DNA of 64,000 bases, from positions 1 to 64,000 of the forward strand of contig BDIU01000395.1 in NCBI GenBank assembly GCA_002118135.1, given 5' to 3'. This document shows, piece by piece, positions 1 through 13,500 of this stretch. The notes under the pieces were generated by a model that was not told the origin of the DNA, did no database searches, and was given only the letters and a program-made list of their open reading frames with translations. The DNA is from Trebouxia sp. TZW2008. Lineage: Eukaryota; Chlorophyta; Trebouxiophyceae; Trebouxiales; Trebouxiaceae. The translations under genes and the position numbers were made by a program. Position 1 is the stretch's first letter. Every line of letters begins with the position of its first letter.

Positions 1-601
1 CAAGGCGCCAGTGTTACCAGTGTGCGCTGTATGTTGTGGCAATCAAGGTTCTGCACAAGATTGTTCATAGGGTTCAGGGTTTATGATCTGCAACTTCCTC
101 CAGCCACAGACTATGCAGCTATCATCAGCAACTGCTGAGGGAAGTAACGAAGGTCAAAAGCTGAAGCAGATCTTGCACAAGCTTGGTGAGCTGCAATGAC
201 CAGCTGGGACAACATCGACCCCAGCTTTAATCTGCACCTCAGGTGCACATCACAGCAAATGTAATGCGCACACTGAAGCACATTCACGTGCAGCAATGCC
301 GGCACTCACATGCAGTTGATATTGGCCTGAGTCTGTCTGACATAGTGAGATGCACAATGCTTGTATGTGCAATGAGAACACTGTGCAAACCTAGGCACGC
401 CAGCCTTCCTGTGGTGCAGAACCTGGTCGCTTTGCAGACAGCACACTGAATGCCAGTGTTGCCGGGTACACAACAAGATTTTGAAACTCGCACACTGTTG
501 AATGGCAGACTTGCATGAGGAAGCAAAGTGCTTGACCCTGACCTGATGTCGCGTCAGGTAGAAGTGTGCGCAATGTTTTCAAAATCTCCAAAGGAGGACC
601 A
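1..601. other. Left edge, no supported gene
   Basis: I see no reading frame with splice signals, no recognisable protein and no RNA gene here. The stretch is TGCA-rich like the intergenic DNA elsewhere in the window. It lies downstream of the small minus-strand candidate gene that ends at 602, so it may hold that gene's 3' untranslated region. Confidence 0.5.
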
Positions 602-1402
602 TCAAAGAAAAGTGGCCTGTCCGCCGCTGGTAGCTGCAAGCAGCAGTTTGCCTTTTGAGACTGGCTTATCTGAAGCGCTGAGCCCTGTCACAGCTCCATC
701 AGGGATATCAAGCCAGTCCAGCAGTGTCAGCCATTCAGCCATGTTACGTTCGACTCCTGCATAAGGAAGGAATAAGTTGCAAAAGGGCCGTGTGCACGTT
801 TTGATGTCCTCGGTTGTAAACTGTGTTGCAGTAACCACTCTATGCAGTTAGCAAAGTCTTTCAGCAAGTGCTGCTAAGAAGCGACTACAGGCAAGCTCGT
901 TTCGAAACAGGACAGTAGAGCAACGACAGGGCAGGTTGTGCCACAGGCTGTCTTCACTTGCCACCAGACTACTTCACAGAAAAAGGCACATGCCAGGATG
1001 CCTACACTTTTACTTGGACTGTCAGTGCCACTGACAAACCTTCCTGCGCAGAGCTTTGCAAACTGGTACCACACGGGCACTCCGTGAGCAAGGCCTGTGG
1101 TAGCACAAAACGCTGACTTCAGCGCTGACTGCTACAACTATTTAGACGAGAAACTAAAGTTGGCAGGACAACTGCTCGATCCGGACCTTTAAGCTCGAGC
1201 TCTACCAGATTGTACCCGCAAGAGCGACATCGCCTCGCAAAGCGAATACAGTTCCTTCAGAGCCAGCCAAGGCCAGGCAATCTGCCAAGGCGTCCGACAG
1301 CCCTGTCTGCGATTCGTGAGCAAACACATCGCTGTGCAAATGTGAAGGTGCCAACGAGAATGGAACGCCGATACATGTAAAATAACTCTCTCTCTCTCTC
1401 AA
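602..1402 (-). CDS. Hypothetical two-exon small protein
   Basis: This is a candidate gene with exons 1402-1216 and 756-602. The first exon ends in phase 1 at a GCGG|GTACAA donor. The second starts after a pyrimidine-rich acceptor ending in TATGCAG and supplies the two missing bases, so the frame closes into a 113-residue product with a stop at 602-604. The product starts MRERESYF, has an Ala/Gly/Leu-rich middle, then EWLTLLDWLDIPDG and a basic, small-residue tail. I do not recognise a family. The start codon overlaps a short (GA)n run, so it is uncertain. The gene would diverge from CEP131 with about 150 bp between them. It could be a chance frame; phase agreement is the main support. Confidence 0.33.
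1380..1402. repeat. (CT)n microsatellite
   Basis: A run of about eight CT dinucleotides lies in the short divergent interval between the small minus-strand candidate and CEP131. A pyrimidine tract there could be part of a shared promoter or 5' untranslated region; this is inference. Confidence 0.6.
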
Positions 1403-1554
1403 CAGATGCCTGATTGTAAAGCCTCAGCTCGGTCAACTGTGCTTGTGAACTCATTCGCAACACGGTCTTGGCGTGTGAAACCGCGTCATGGTCGACGTTT
1501 GTCTGCGTCTTACACACTTAGCCCCTGCTGCATGAGCAAGTGACGAACTTGCCT

Positions 1555-4500
1555 ATGTTCGCGCCTGTCAAAGCTAAAAAGGCCAAACAAAAGACAGGCA
1601 GGAAGACCGCTTCCGCCAGCGCTGGTGACAAAGTTTCAAAGGGTTAGCCTGTGCGCGTTCATGCCTTGAAATGCCTCGTATGATGCGGCTCGGTTGTGCC
1701 TGGACTTGATCGGTTTGATCAACACCAACAGTAAGACTGTCTGGAGCAGGCGCTAAGAAGGAACACAAGACTGGCCTCCGAAGCTGGTTTGGAAAGGGTT
1801 TCGAGGCGACCGAATCAGCTGCTGAGGAGCTGAATGTGCAGGGCAAGCCAGCAACAAGTGAAGTTCCAGCTGACAGGTCTATAGAGAATGCAACAGATTT
1901 GGCCTCGGACTGTTCAGTCCCTCAAAGGTATGCTGCATCTGGTCTGTCAAGTCAGCCATGCTCACACTTTCTGCTGCTGCAACCAGCAAGCAGTATGCTC
2001 TACCTCAGTATCAACGGCACAAAAGCTTCATCCAATCATAACTTGTCTGACCTGTGCAGACACAACCCAGAGCAGGCACAGCCGCATGCAACTACATCGC
2101 AAGTAGAACGCCGATTGGACAGCCCTGTGCGCGGCATTGATGCACTGCTGCCGGCCTTGCCTAGGCAGGATCACGAGGGTGCAGCAGTGCGCATCCAGAG
2201 GTGGTATCGCGACAGGCAAGCAGAGCGACAGGTCAGTGTTGACTGCATCACCACCTTGTCATTCAGGGCTGCTGGAATCAAGACAGAAGTCTTGTTGTGT
2301 CACTGCTGGAAACAAACTTGTGAACTGCCTCATTAATCCCCTGACCAAACTTTTGTAACAAGGAGCATTGCATGCAGAGGCAATCCAGGGACTGGGCCAA
2401 TAGCTGCACCCAATTGTGCATGCTGGGTGCATCTCAATTGTACAACACTGGCCGCTACTGTGTAGCCTACTCATGCAACACCTTGATTGCTTGTCAGACT
2501 GCTGCATGTCCCCAAAAGAAACATCCAGATGTTGGGAAATAACTATACATGTTTGTGATGTAGCTCTTCCAGCTTTGTTTGATTGTTGCTGTACACAGCA
2601 GCACGTTTTGGAGAACATGCAAACCTCATGCATGCAACATACGGCCTGTGATTTGACACACTGCACTGGCATCATCACATTCATGGCGGCTTAAGTGTGT
2701 CTGCACGTTTGCAGGCAGCACGCCAGCATGTGAAGGAGTTTGTGCAGCAAAAGCGGCAGACGCTGGCTGCTGATGCTGCACTAGGAGAGGCAGAGGTGCA
2801 AGGCATTGCCATCAGACAGCTCCCTTCAGCTGCTGCTAGAGCTACTAGAGATGCCCATGACAAGCAGGTCAGCTGCTCACATTCCAACTTCACATCTATG
2901 TCAACGCTTTATTGAATGCCTTGGCTTGACTGGCTGATTTTGGTTGAAATTTTGGCGTCCACTTGGGCTGCGACAAGCTATTGTTGCACTAGATATTGAT
3001 TGCATCCAACTGCTTGTTGAAACCTTTCAGCATCTGCACTGGCTGTCAGGCTCCAGGACAATTGTCAATTGCCTCTGCACAAAGATCAGGACCATGACTG
3101 TGCTTTGGTCGAGCCACCTCAGCTGGCACATGAATGCAAACTCTGTATGCATGTGTTATTGTCATTGACTGCATGTTGAGTGCTGCAGCATATATATTGA
3201 GCATAAACAACAAGCGCATGTTCACATAAACAACAATTGCATGTTCAGCACTAAAGTGTGTATTCCACGTGAACAGTGATCAGATGTTTCATCGCGCAGT
3301 ATAGTCGTGACGTCAGCACCAACTGCATATGAATATTGCAGGAGGCCGAGAGGGCAGTGCTTGCCAGTCTGCAAAAGCATCGCAGCAGCAGTTTACAGGC
3401 TGAGCCCACTCTGCAGTGAGCACAGCCCCACATGCACCCCCCAAGCAGAGTCTACACACACTTTCTACAGATCCCTATAAACGTTAATTTTTGCAATGCT
3501 TTGAAACAATCAGTGCACCACTTGCAACGCTGTTGCTGTACAGCATTACAGCTTGCATTTGGCTTGTCTTGCCAAACTCAGGACGTCGCTTATCCAGCAT
3601 GTCATCTGATCCTTGTCATGCTCTTACCATCTGCCTGGCAAGCTTTGATCTGTCACGCGCATAAACAGGCCATTATAGCCTGCCAATCAGTTTGTGACAT
3701 GCCAACAAAGGCATGGCAGCATGCATTTGTTGGCTTGCCTGTCACAGCATGTGCGTCATGCTGTACATGTCATGATCTATCTGCTATAAATGCTTTGACT
3801 TGCCACTTGTGCCATGCCTAACATGGTCTGCCTTTGAGGCATGTCACCATGCCTGCTGCTTTGGACTGATGGTGCAAAGCTCATTGTATGGCAGGGACTT
3901 GAGGGAAGGTCTCAAGCAAGCTGCCAAGGCTGCTCAGCAGCAAGCCACACAGGCAGCAGCCAATGAGAATCTTCCGCCAAGCCGCAGTGACCCCACACAG
4001 CAAGGCCTCTTGCCCACAATCACCCTTTCAGCGTCACCCAGACAGTCTGTCCAAAGGGGCAAGAGACGCTCTCCCACCTTAGATGCTGATAAGGGTGACA
4101 GTCTAGGGCTGCCTTTGCTGAGAGCTAGCTCACCATCACAACTGGCAGCGACTTCTTCTCACAGGCATGACTTCAAGGCAGGGCATTCCAAAAAGGCCCT
4201 GAACAGGGCAGGGCAACCTGAAACAGGGTTTGACAGGGCATGGCGTTCTGAAGTTGACTTTGGCAAGGTGCCTGTACCAGATCAGAAGGGCGCGGTGCAT
4301 TTGACTCAGTCCCCTTCTCAGGATCCTGTGACTACTCTCACCACTGCACAGGATCAATGGCACTTTGCAGCAGGTCAGCCACAAACTGCCGTTGCAGCAA
4401 AGCACATTGAAAATGCAGTTATGCAGGGTTTGCCAGCTTCAGAAGCTTCTGCAAATGGCTATTTCAGCTGTCAAAGTAGTGCTTGTCATGATGCAATCAA

Positions 4501-7500
4501 TGCATGCAGGGGCGGAGATGTGCTTCGCTGAGCCCTTGTTGACGCTGCTTTGGGCATCTGCTTGTGACGCACAACATGCCGCCTCTGCAAAGTTCACAAT
4601 TTACCGTTTTGAGGCCCATGGACAGTGCTTTGTCAAGCTATCGTTGCTATATAGTGCCATGTGGAGTGTTCTTGGGCATTGTCATGGCATCTACCCCCTT
4701 CAACACCATGCAGACGTCCTTAGCATGCCATTCTGTTACACAGGCACAACCTCTTCAGAGGTGAAGGGTGTTGCCATAACTAATGTCAGTGCCCATCAAG
4801 TGTTGTTTGATAAAGCCATGACTAAGGGGCTGTCTCAGAACGCCCCAAGGGCAGCCGCAGTCACAGCCAGTGTTGCAGCGTCAGTCAGAGAGAGTCTCCT
4901 GCTGTCCATGCCAGCTGAAGCAGTCCTCAGCTCTGCCGTATTTGAAGACTTCACTCATGAAGTTGCTGCACGTATCATTCAGCACTACTGGCGAGAGCAT
5001 GCCAGCAGTCAAAGGGCAGCTAGGCAGTTTGGCACAAATCAACCAGCATCTCAGCAGCTGGACACAGGTCACTCAGAGAACAGTTCTCAGCCTGAACAGC
5101 GTGGGGGCCGTTTTGAAGGCCAAGTTGGTGCTCATTCTAGTGCAGACTTAGCCTCACAGCTTGCAGGAGAGCAAGACACTGCTGATCCTGAGCTGATCCA
5201 GGATGATTCCTTGCCACAGCTGATGATGCAATACCGCACCAACGCAGGTTCACACGCTGCACCGCAGCTTGCTGAGCCCCTGAGACAAAGCACAGAGCAC
5301 TGCTCAGTGAGTGCTGACAGGACAGCGCTGTCCAATGCTGATGCTCCACCACCCAGTAGCAGGAAGCAGCCCTCAAGAGCTAGGCACCAGGGCGCATCTG
5401 AGGTTTGCAGTAGCAGCTTAGATAGGCTAAAGGCTAGGCACAGCAAGCACAGAAGGCCGACCATGCCAGAGACCACTGCATCAGCGCAGTCCGTCAGGCA
5501 GTCAAGAGTCCAGCAGCACCCTGACAGCACGCTGAGTCAGCTGTCATCAGCCAACTTTGGACTTGCCGATGTGACAGAGCAAGCAGACACAGAATCATCA
5601 GGCATGCCCTCTAACAGCAAGGCAGGGGACTTGGTCTCTACACACGCTGACATAATCTTCAGCCAGTGCGCTGCCTGTCAACCTGGAAGGAGCACAATGA
5701 CAAGTCAACAGGCTGGGCTTGAGAGCAGTAGGGTTCAGTTGCCTGTGGGCAAAACAGCACAGGAGGTTAGTCTCAGCGGTGATGATGGTGACGATGCCTT
5801 GCTGCAGCTGCTGAACCGCCAACAGCAAAAGCCATGTGCAGTTCAGCATGCTACAGCTGTTGAGCCTAAGGCTGAAAGCAGACAGCGCCATCACCAGCAA
5901 CAACAGCAGCAGCATCACCAGCAGCGGCACCAGCAGCAGCAGCAGGCAGTGTTACAGAAACAGTTGCCTAGCTTGGACACAGCTGCTAGGGGAGAGGCTG
6001 ACCTGACTGGCGCTGAGAGCATGAGCCCAAATGTCAGCCCCAGCAAAAGACTGGACGCTGCTGATCGTGCAAAGAAGTTGATGACAACAGCTGCTCTGAA
6101 GCAGCAGCAGCAGCAGCAGCAGCAACAGCATACAGTCCCAGGCACAAACAGGACTGCTACCTCTGCATTGCTCATGCTCAACAACACTGTTGCTGCTGCA
6201 AGCTCCACTGGTGTCCGCAGCGGTCGGACAGACTGTCAGAGAAGCAATGCTGCTATACAGACAACAGGCATCAATACAGGCATGCACAAGATGGAGAAAG
6301 GATCACGAGACAAGCTTGCAGATATTTACGCTTTCCTGGACGATGTAGAAGCGCAAGCAGAGCAAGAAGCCGCCAGTCTGCTGTCACAAGCCTCCTCTCA
6401 CAGTCATGCTGTCTACCCTCATGGTAGCTTGGACAGACATGCTGTCCTTCATGACAGCAGACGCAATGCACATGTTGTCCACTCCACTGGCGGCCATGAC
6501 AGACCTGCTGTCCAACAAGACAGGAAACATGGCGCCAAGGGTGGACCATATCAGCTTCCACAGGAAGGACCCCTGCAGCAGCAGCAGCAGCAGCAGTTGC
6601 AAGGACTAAAGGCAGAAGCCCAGGGTAGGGCACAATCAGCTGAAGCAGGGCAGGCCAATGCATCTGTAGTGCCAGGCAGCATGGTTTTGGTAGCAGATGA
6701 CAGCAGCAATGCACCTGAGCTGTTCAAGTCACCTGGTAAGGTTGCCTATGTATACTGCTACTGTGCAGTAGCACATGACACCTGTTTGCAAAGTGATATA
6801 AGCAACATGTACACTGTGTTGAAATGATATCTTCATTCAAGATGACCATGGTGACATTCTGGTTGCGTATACTCAAGATAACATCATGATAGCTGCTGCT
6901 GGCTGGCGCCTGCCCTTCCTGTCATCGAGTGAGCGCTGGGGTCAGCACGTTTTCACATGCTATGCTGTTTTCAGCTGTATTAAAGCTGAATGTGTCAGTC
7001 CGACTGTCATTGCGTGTGTCAATGCATGTACCTGTTGCCACCCCGTTGCCCACACAAGAGCCACCATAAGCATCTCCTTGAGTACATCGTATCAAACACT
7101 TTGTTGCTGCATGCTGTGTTGTGTTCCTGCCTCTTCGCTCTCATCTGCAAGCTGCCCTTTTGGGAGCAGCACTATCGTCGTCCTGCACCCAATGACTTGA
7201 CATGGACTTTGTGAATGCCAATATGTAAGCTAGAGCTCAAAGACACAAGGGCTCTGCAAAGCTTTTGCTAGAGCTGTACAGCATGGCTGTACCTAAGCCT
7301 ATTTGCAGATGGTAGCGCCCAGACGCAGTCAGCTGCCTTCATGTGTGAACAGAGCTACTAGCTGGTCCTTGTCAAGTACATACAACGCCTACAATGCCTT
7401 TACATATGTACTGTTCCATCGTGCTTGGACCAGCTGGCCACAGTTACTGCCTGGTCTTCGTCAAGCACAGATTAGGTTACTGGTTGTAGCTGATGCAGAC

Positions 7501-10500
7501 AACACAGGGGCCTACTGACACTGTAGTCATGTGCGCTGTGCCTCTGTGTATCTGTGTATAAATCAAGTGATTCTGAGTGGTGCAGGGATTGCAAAGGGGG
7601 CCACTGACACAGCCTCCCTGCTGGCTCAGAATGTATACGAGGGTGTCAAGCAGCGCATGCAGCAGCTGCAGGCAGCAGTGCAGGCAAAGGAGCGCCAGAT
7701 TGATGCCTTGCAAGCTGAAATGACCACTGCTGAAGAACAAAGAGTGGCTGCCATGAAGCAAGCTGATGCCAAGCAGCAGGTGAGCCATGCATAGCAGCAG
7801 TCAACTGAACACCGTTGCAATGCTCATTTGCTGGGACGCAAGCAGATGCCAAGCATCAGGTGGTACATGCAAGGCAGCAGCCAACTTACCACCATTGCCA
7901 TCTTGACTTGCAAGCGGAAGTTGCTAGTGCTGAAGAGCACAGAACGGCTGCTTTGAAGCAAGTTGACGTCCAACAACAGGTGAGCCATGCATAGCAGCAG
8001 CTGTGTGGCTGCCGTTGCAATGCTGCCTTGCAAGCTGAAGGGACAACTGCTGAAGAACACAGAGTGGCTGCCACGAAATAAGCAAACTCCAAGCTGCTGG
8101 TGAGGCATGCAAGGCAGCAGTCAACCTAGTGTCATGCAAATCCCATTTGAGTGCAGTGATTCAGGCAGTGTCAGATGTGAAGGCCTTACATTTTCTGCTG
8201 GATTGCAGGCAGCGCTTGATGAGCAGAAGTCAAAGCTGGAGGGTGACATGACCCGCCATCTGGCTTTCATAGACCGTCTGCTGGCAGACAAGGATAAGCT
8301 GTCTGCCAAAGCGCTGCAGCTGGGCAAAGACATCAAGGTGCCCACTTTGCTCTGCTCTTGACGCTGAGCATCTGAAAATGTTGCTCAGCATCACCAGTCA
8401 TACTGCAAGTCACTTTGTTGAGCAGACTATTGGTTTCCACCAGTACGATGTATTGTACTGTATTGTTCCCTGCTGAACATTTGTCGTGTTCCTGTCTCAG
8501 TTCAAACCGGGGTAATTTCAAGTCAACATTGCAGGACAGGCAGCTCAAAGGCGTTATCTACATATTTAAATTGAACATATCAAGAACGACAGAATGAATA
8601 ATTTAAGGCAACATCTTGGTGGCCATACAGGCAGCAGAAGCAAAACATGCTGCTGGGGTGGAGTCCTTGAAGGAGGGCTGGCTGGCTGAGCTGAAGAAGC
8701 AGAAGGAGGGCTGGGCGGCAGCAGAGAAAGGAAGAAGAGACATCTGGCTGGCTGACAAGACCAAGCAAGTCAAGGAGCTCACTGTCAAGGTGGGCGAGGC
8801 AATCCTTGTGCCAGAAATAGGTTGTTGTCAACATTGATAAGGCTTTGACGATGCTTTCAAACAGATCAGTGGCGTTTTCTGTTCCAGAATCTGCAAGGCA
8901 GTAGGACCGGCATAGCAAGCCTGGCAGCATCAGGCACAATGGCATTATCCAGTACAGTAAACTCTCCTTATAACGACTGCTTTGGTTACCACAAAAAATG
9001 TCCTTACATCAAATTGTCCTTAATCAGAGGGACCGCTGCAGTCGGAAAGCATTGACTGGGTACCAACGGCGTTGTCCTTACATCAAGATTGTCCTTACAT
9101 TGAGTGTCCTTACAAAGAGAGTTGACTGTACCTCCCACTGCTTGTGGAAGTCCGGCTGAAGTGACACCGAAAAATGTGGAAGCTTGCCTTCATTTGCTGC
9201 CAACATCAGCTCGTTCTTCATTGCTGTCTCAGTCTCTGACAGCACTCATTGACGCATGTCTGCATCTTTCCTTCCCTCAGTCAGTCACCCGCTCCCTTAG
9301 TCGCTTGCTTGCTTGCCTGCTCGCTCTCGGTTCCTTTCCCTTCATCACTCCCTCTCTCACTTCATCAAATAACACATAAAGCACGCCAGAATTGAATCAT
9401 TGCCAATGAAGTTTGGTAGCAATGGTGCTGGAGTCAACAGCAGTTCCGCCTGGACAGAATAGTTGTGCGTCAAAAGTTCTGACATAAATAGCATGCTACA
9501 GGGCATGGAGCCAGAGATTCAGCGGTTGATAGGCAAGCACAAGGCTGAGCTGGAGACAGAAAGGGACAAAGCGCAAGCTCACACCAGGTAAGTCATGGCA
9601 GAAAGGTGTTCATTTCCAGTTTTCAAAGATGGGCTGACATGTTCCGACGCATCTTGCCAATGTGAAGATGACTGCGCTGCAACGGATCCTAACAGCACAG
9701 CATGATCAGAGCATGCAACATTTGCCACCTTCATTCGCATGCAGGCTGCAACTGGATAGCCCAAGTATTCAGCATGACCAGCGCAAACAACTTTTATCGT
9801 GTTGTGCAGGCTGCAGCTGGATGAGCTGACTAATCAGCATGAGGCATATGCTCGCCAGCTGACAATTCAACATGACCACAGCCTACATAATTTGTTACAT
9901 GTGCTGTTGTGTAGGCTGCAGCTGGATGAGCTGACTAGCCAGCATGAGGCGTATGCCTGCCGCGTGACCGTATCCAGAGCGTGAAACATTTCTCACCGTT
10001 CTTTTGACTGGTCAACAGCTGTCGGTTGTGTAGGCTGCAGCTGGATGAGCTGACTAGCCAGCATGAGGCGTACGCTCGTCAGCTGAGGGAGCGCCTTCTG
10101 CGTGACCAGGACCTGGCTGTGGAGCGCGAGCGTGCTGCCGCACAAGATCGCCTCAGGGAGGCTGCTGAAAGGTGAGTCCCCAGTATGAAGTCAATAGTTG
10201 CTTCATTAGGTATCAACAGGGTTCCTGTTGCTGCCGCTGCTGCGTGATCAAGATTTGGCTGTGGAATGAGAGCGTGCTGCCGCACAAGACCGCCGCAGAG
10301 AGGCTGCTGAAAGGTGGTCTTTGACCTCAATAGAATCTTGAACTGACATTCACACACGACCAGTTGGTGATCAGCAAATGACTGAGGTAAGCAGCAACAG
10401 GCTCCTGAAACGGAGACCACCTGGTGTACACAATGTGTATCAACAACACCTGGCTGTGGAGCAAGAATGCGCTGCTGCACAAGACCAACTGTTTCACCAA

Positions 10501-13500
10501 ATCCTTGCCATGGAGCGCAAGTGCACTGCAGCACAAGAACAATTTAGAGAGGCTGCTGGAAGGATAGTCCAGGCAGTACAAGTATCATGGACAAGTGTAA
10601 CCATGTGCTTGCCATGGAGCGCAAGCGCACTGCCACACAAGCTTGACTAACAGAGGCTGCTGAAAGGTAAATCCCCATAATCAACACTTTCATCAAGAAT
10701 TGTCACCAGGGTTTTCCATGTTTCCAAGGCGAACGCGCTGCAGTATCACATTGAGTCAGAGAGGCTGCTTCAAGGTGAGTCCACAGTATCAAGACTTACA
10801 TGACCAAGTATTGCCAAGTCCTTGCTAATGCTGTTTGTTGCCGCTGCGCCAGACCAACTCAGTATGGCCGTTGAAACATGAGTCCTCAGCAGCAACAGGG
10901 TTCCTGGACTAGGCATCAATAGCGGTTTCTGCTCCTGATGCTGCTGCTGTCGTTGCTTCTTGCTGCTGCAGTAAAAAAGATTAAAAACCTTCCTGCAAAA
11001 ACGAATTTTGCAGTTTCACCAGCAAGGAAGTTTCCAGAGAATTCCTGATGCTGCAGGTACGAAGGGCAGATGCAATCCCAGCGGCTGCAAACGGCGCCAG
11101 ATAATCAGCTGCGCCTAGAGCAGTTCCAGGCAGAGCACAAAGTATCATGCGTCAACTTGCAATCTGCTCCAGGGTTTGAGCCAGTTGCCTGCAGACATTG
11201 TTGCTTGAGTTTGGCAGACAATCGAAACAAATGTTGTTACTGCAGGTATGAGGGGCAGATGCAGTCCCAGCGGCTGCGCATGGTGTCAGACAATGAGCTG
11301 CGCCTGGAGCAGTTCCAGGCAGAGCGCAAAGCTGAGAAAAGGCGCTTTGAAGATGTCATTGACCAGCTCAAACAGGTACATTTTTACACGTCTCACCATT
11401 GCAGAGATGTTGAGCTTCAATGCATCTTACCTGACATGTGAGAGCTGCCCTGCACTGCTATGTGTGATGCTACATCTAAGATTATGTGCATGTGCAGTAA
11501 CAGCTACTTTTGTTGTGAGCAGCGGACATGCATTCGATGCAAAGTTTCTGTATCACAGCGGACATGGCAATGGCTGCCCAGTAAATGCTGACCTTTATCA
11601 ACTGTGCACCGTTAAGCTGCCTCTGCTTTGCACAGTCCACCTCGTCCAAGTGTGACATATGTGTCTGCAGTCTTGTGCTGGCTTGACACCATCTCCACAG
11701 TGAGATGTGAAGTGCCTGATGGCCAGCACAAATGACTTCACAGCAAAGAATGATCAGACATCATGTTGTCATGAGCCAAGGTCTTTTGCTGTATGGTATT
11801 CAACCTCCAAGCTGCCCAAAAGCATGTCACAGCATTGCCATCAGATGTTATGGCAGACGAGAAAGTGTCCTCTTGGTGCAGGGGTCAGGTGAGCATGAGC
11901 AGCAGATGCGCAGTGAGCTGAGTCTGGAGAAAGCCCAGATGCGACGCCAGCACGAGCAAGAGCTTACAGCTGTGCAAGATGCAGCAGCAGTTGAGCGGGT
12001 CTGCTTCCCTATTCATCGAAGTGATATCGTGTCTGTAGGTGCGTGTGTGCATTGCAGGGGTCAGGTGAACATGAGCAGCAGATGCGCAGTGAGCTGAGTC
12101 TGGAGAAGGCTCAGATGCGGCGCCAGCACGAGCGGGAACTCAAGGCTGTGCAAGATGCAGCAGCAGATGAACAGGCAGGATGGCGATTAGCAGTGGCCAA
12201 ACGGGCCAAGGAGGAACTGGCAGCCCGAGAAACTGCCCTGCGCACTCAATTACAGCAAGAGCGCGACCGCCAGCTGCAGGTCTGCCTTTGTTACTGCATG
12301 TCTGGCCCCATGTGACTTCAGTAACACACTGGCTATGCTTTCATGTACTGTTTTGCTTTGGGCACTAGCCCATGTCAATGCCTGTCTGCTGCCCTACTGT
12401 CCTGCCGTGTTCTTGCCTTCAATGGTGGAAATGGGGCCTGATACTGCATGCACTCACATGCAGCGAGAGCGCAACTGCCAGCTTCAGATCTGCCTTGCAC
12501 ACTCCTGCACTGCCTGTCTTTGCAAGAAGGCATCTGTTCAGCAACCTCAAGCAGGAGCAGGTCAGCCTGTGCTGCATTTCAAACTTTTAGTGGACTCATA
12601 TGCCTTTAGTAAACATTCGTATGCATTAGGCGCCATAAAAGAAAAGTCAATGCCTTAGAGCATGGTCACAGGAGACAGTGTGAATAGAGGCACACTAAAA
12701 TGCAGGTGGTCACTCAATGCACTTGTCATTGAAACGCAGTATGCTGCAGACACATGTCAGGATTGTCCAGAGTCTGCATCAGCAATTTGCCAGGGAAGAC
12801 TTCGCATTTTCTTTCTAAGGTAAAGTTAAAAATATGAACAAACAAGAAAATCTGCTGCAGGCAGTAGTGGAGCGTTTGGAAAAAGAAGCGGCAGACAACA
12901 GGCGCGCAGCCAAGCAGGAAGCTGACCAGCGGGATACAACCCTGAAGGGCCGTTACCAAGCTGCCCTGCAGGCTGCTCAGGGGTCTGAACACAAGCATGC
13001 TGAGAGGCAAGCATGGGTTCTAGCTCTGTTGTAACACAAGAACTCACTTACAGTCAAGAGCTCAGCAGGACAAGACTCTGCCGACAATGCTAGATTGTGT
13101 TGGGCAATGGCACCGTTGTGTATAAATCTATCCTTGTTTGTCATGTCTGCTGTTCTGTGGATTGACATTTGCACAAAGCAGTTCCCAGCACAGCGTCAAA
13201 CACAATGAATGGCTTGATTCATATGTCTGTGGGATTTTGTCTTGAGCAATGCACACTATGAATCTTTGATGGTGAGATTGTGGTGTGGTCTCTTTGATGC
13301 TTAGCATGTGAAACAATTGTGGTACGGAACTGCAGATTTAGGGTGGCAGCTGAGGCAGAAGCTGCAGCTCAGCAGCGCAATGAGCAGCTGCAGGAGCAGG
13401 TGCAGCAGCTGAAGGAGCAGGCTGAGGAGCGCAGCTTGGGCCTCTTTGATGCCCAGCAACAGGTAATGTACTTTTGTTTGCTGACGGATATTCCTGATCT

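Noticed and set aside
5900..6720. Minus-strand Leu/Cys-rich frames opposite the CEP131 large exon
   Set aside because: Shadow frames created by CAG runs; no starts, splice sites or family similarity.
7303..7345. Short extra CEP131 exon starting GATGGTAGCGCC
   Set aside because: The exon ending at 6735 joins directly in phase to 7586, and no donor here gives a matching phase.
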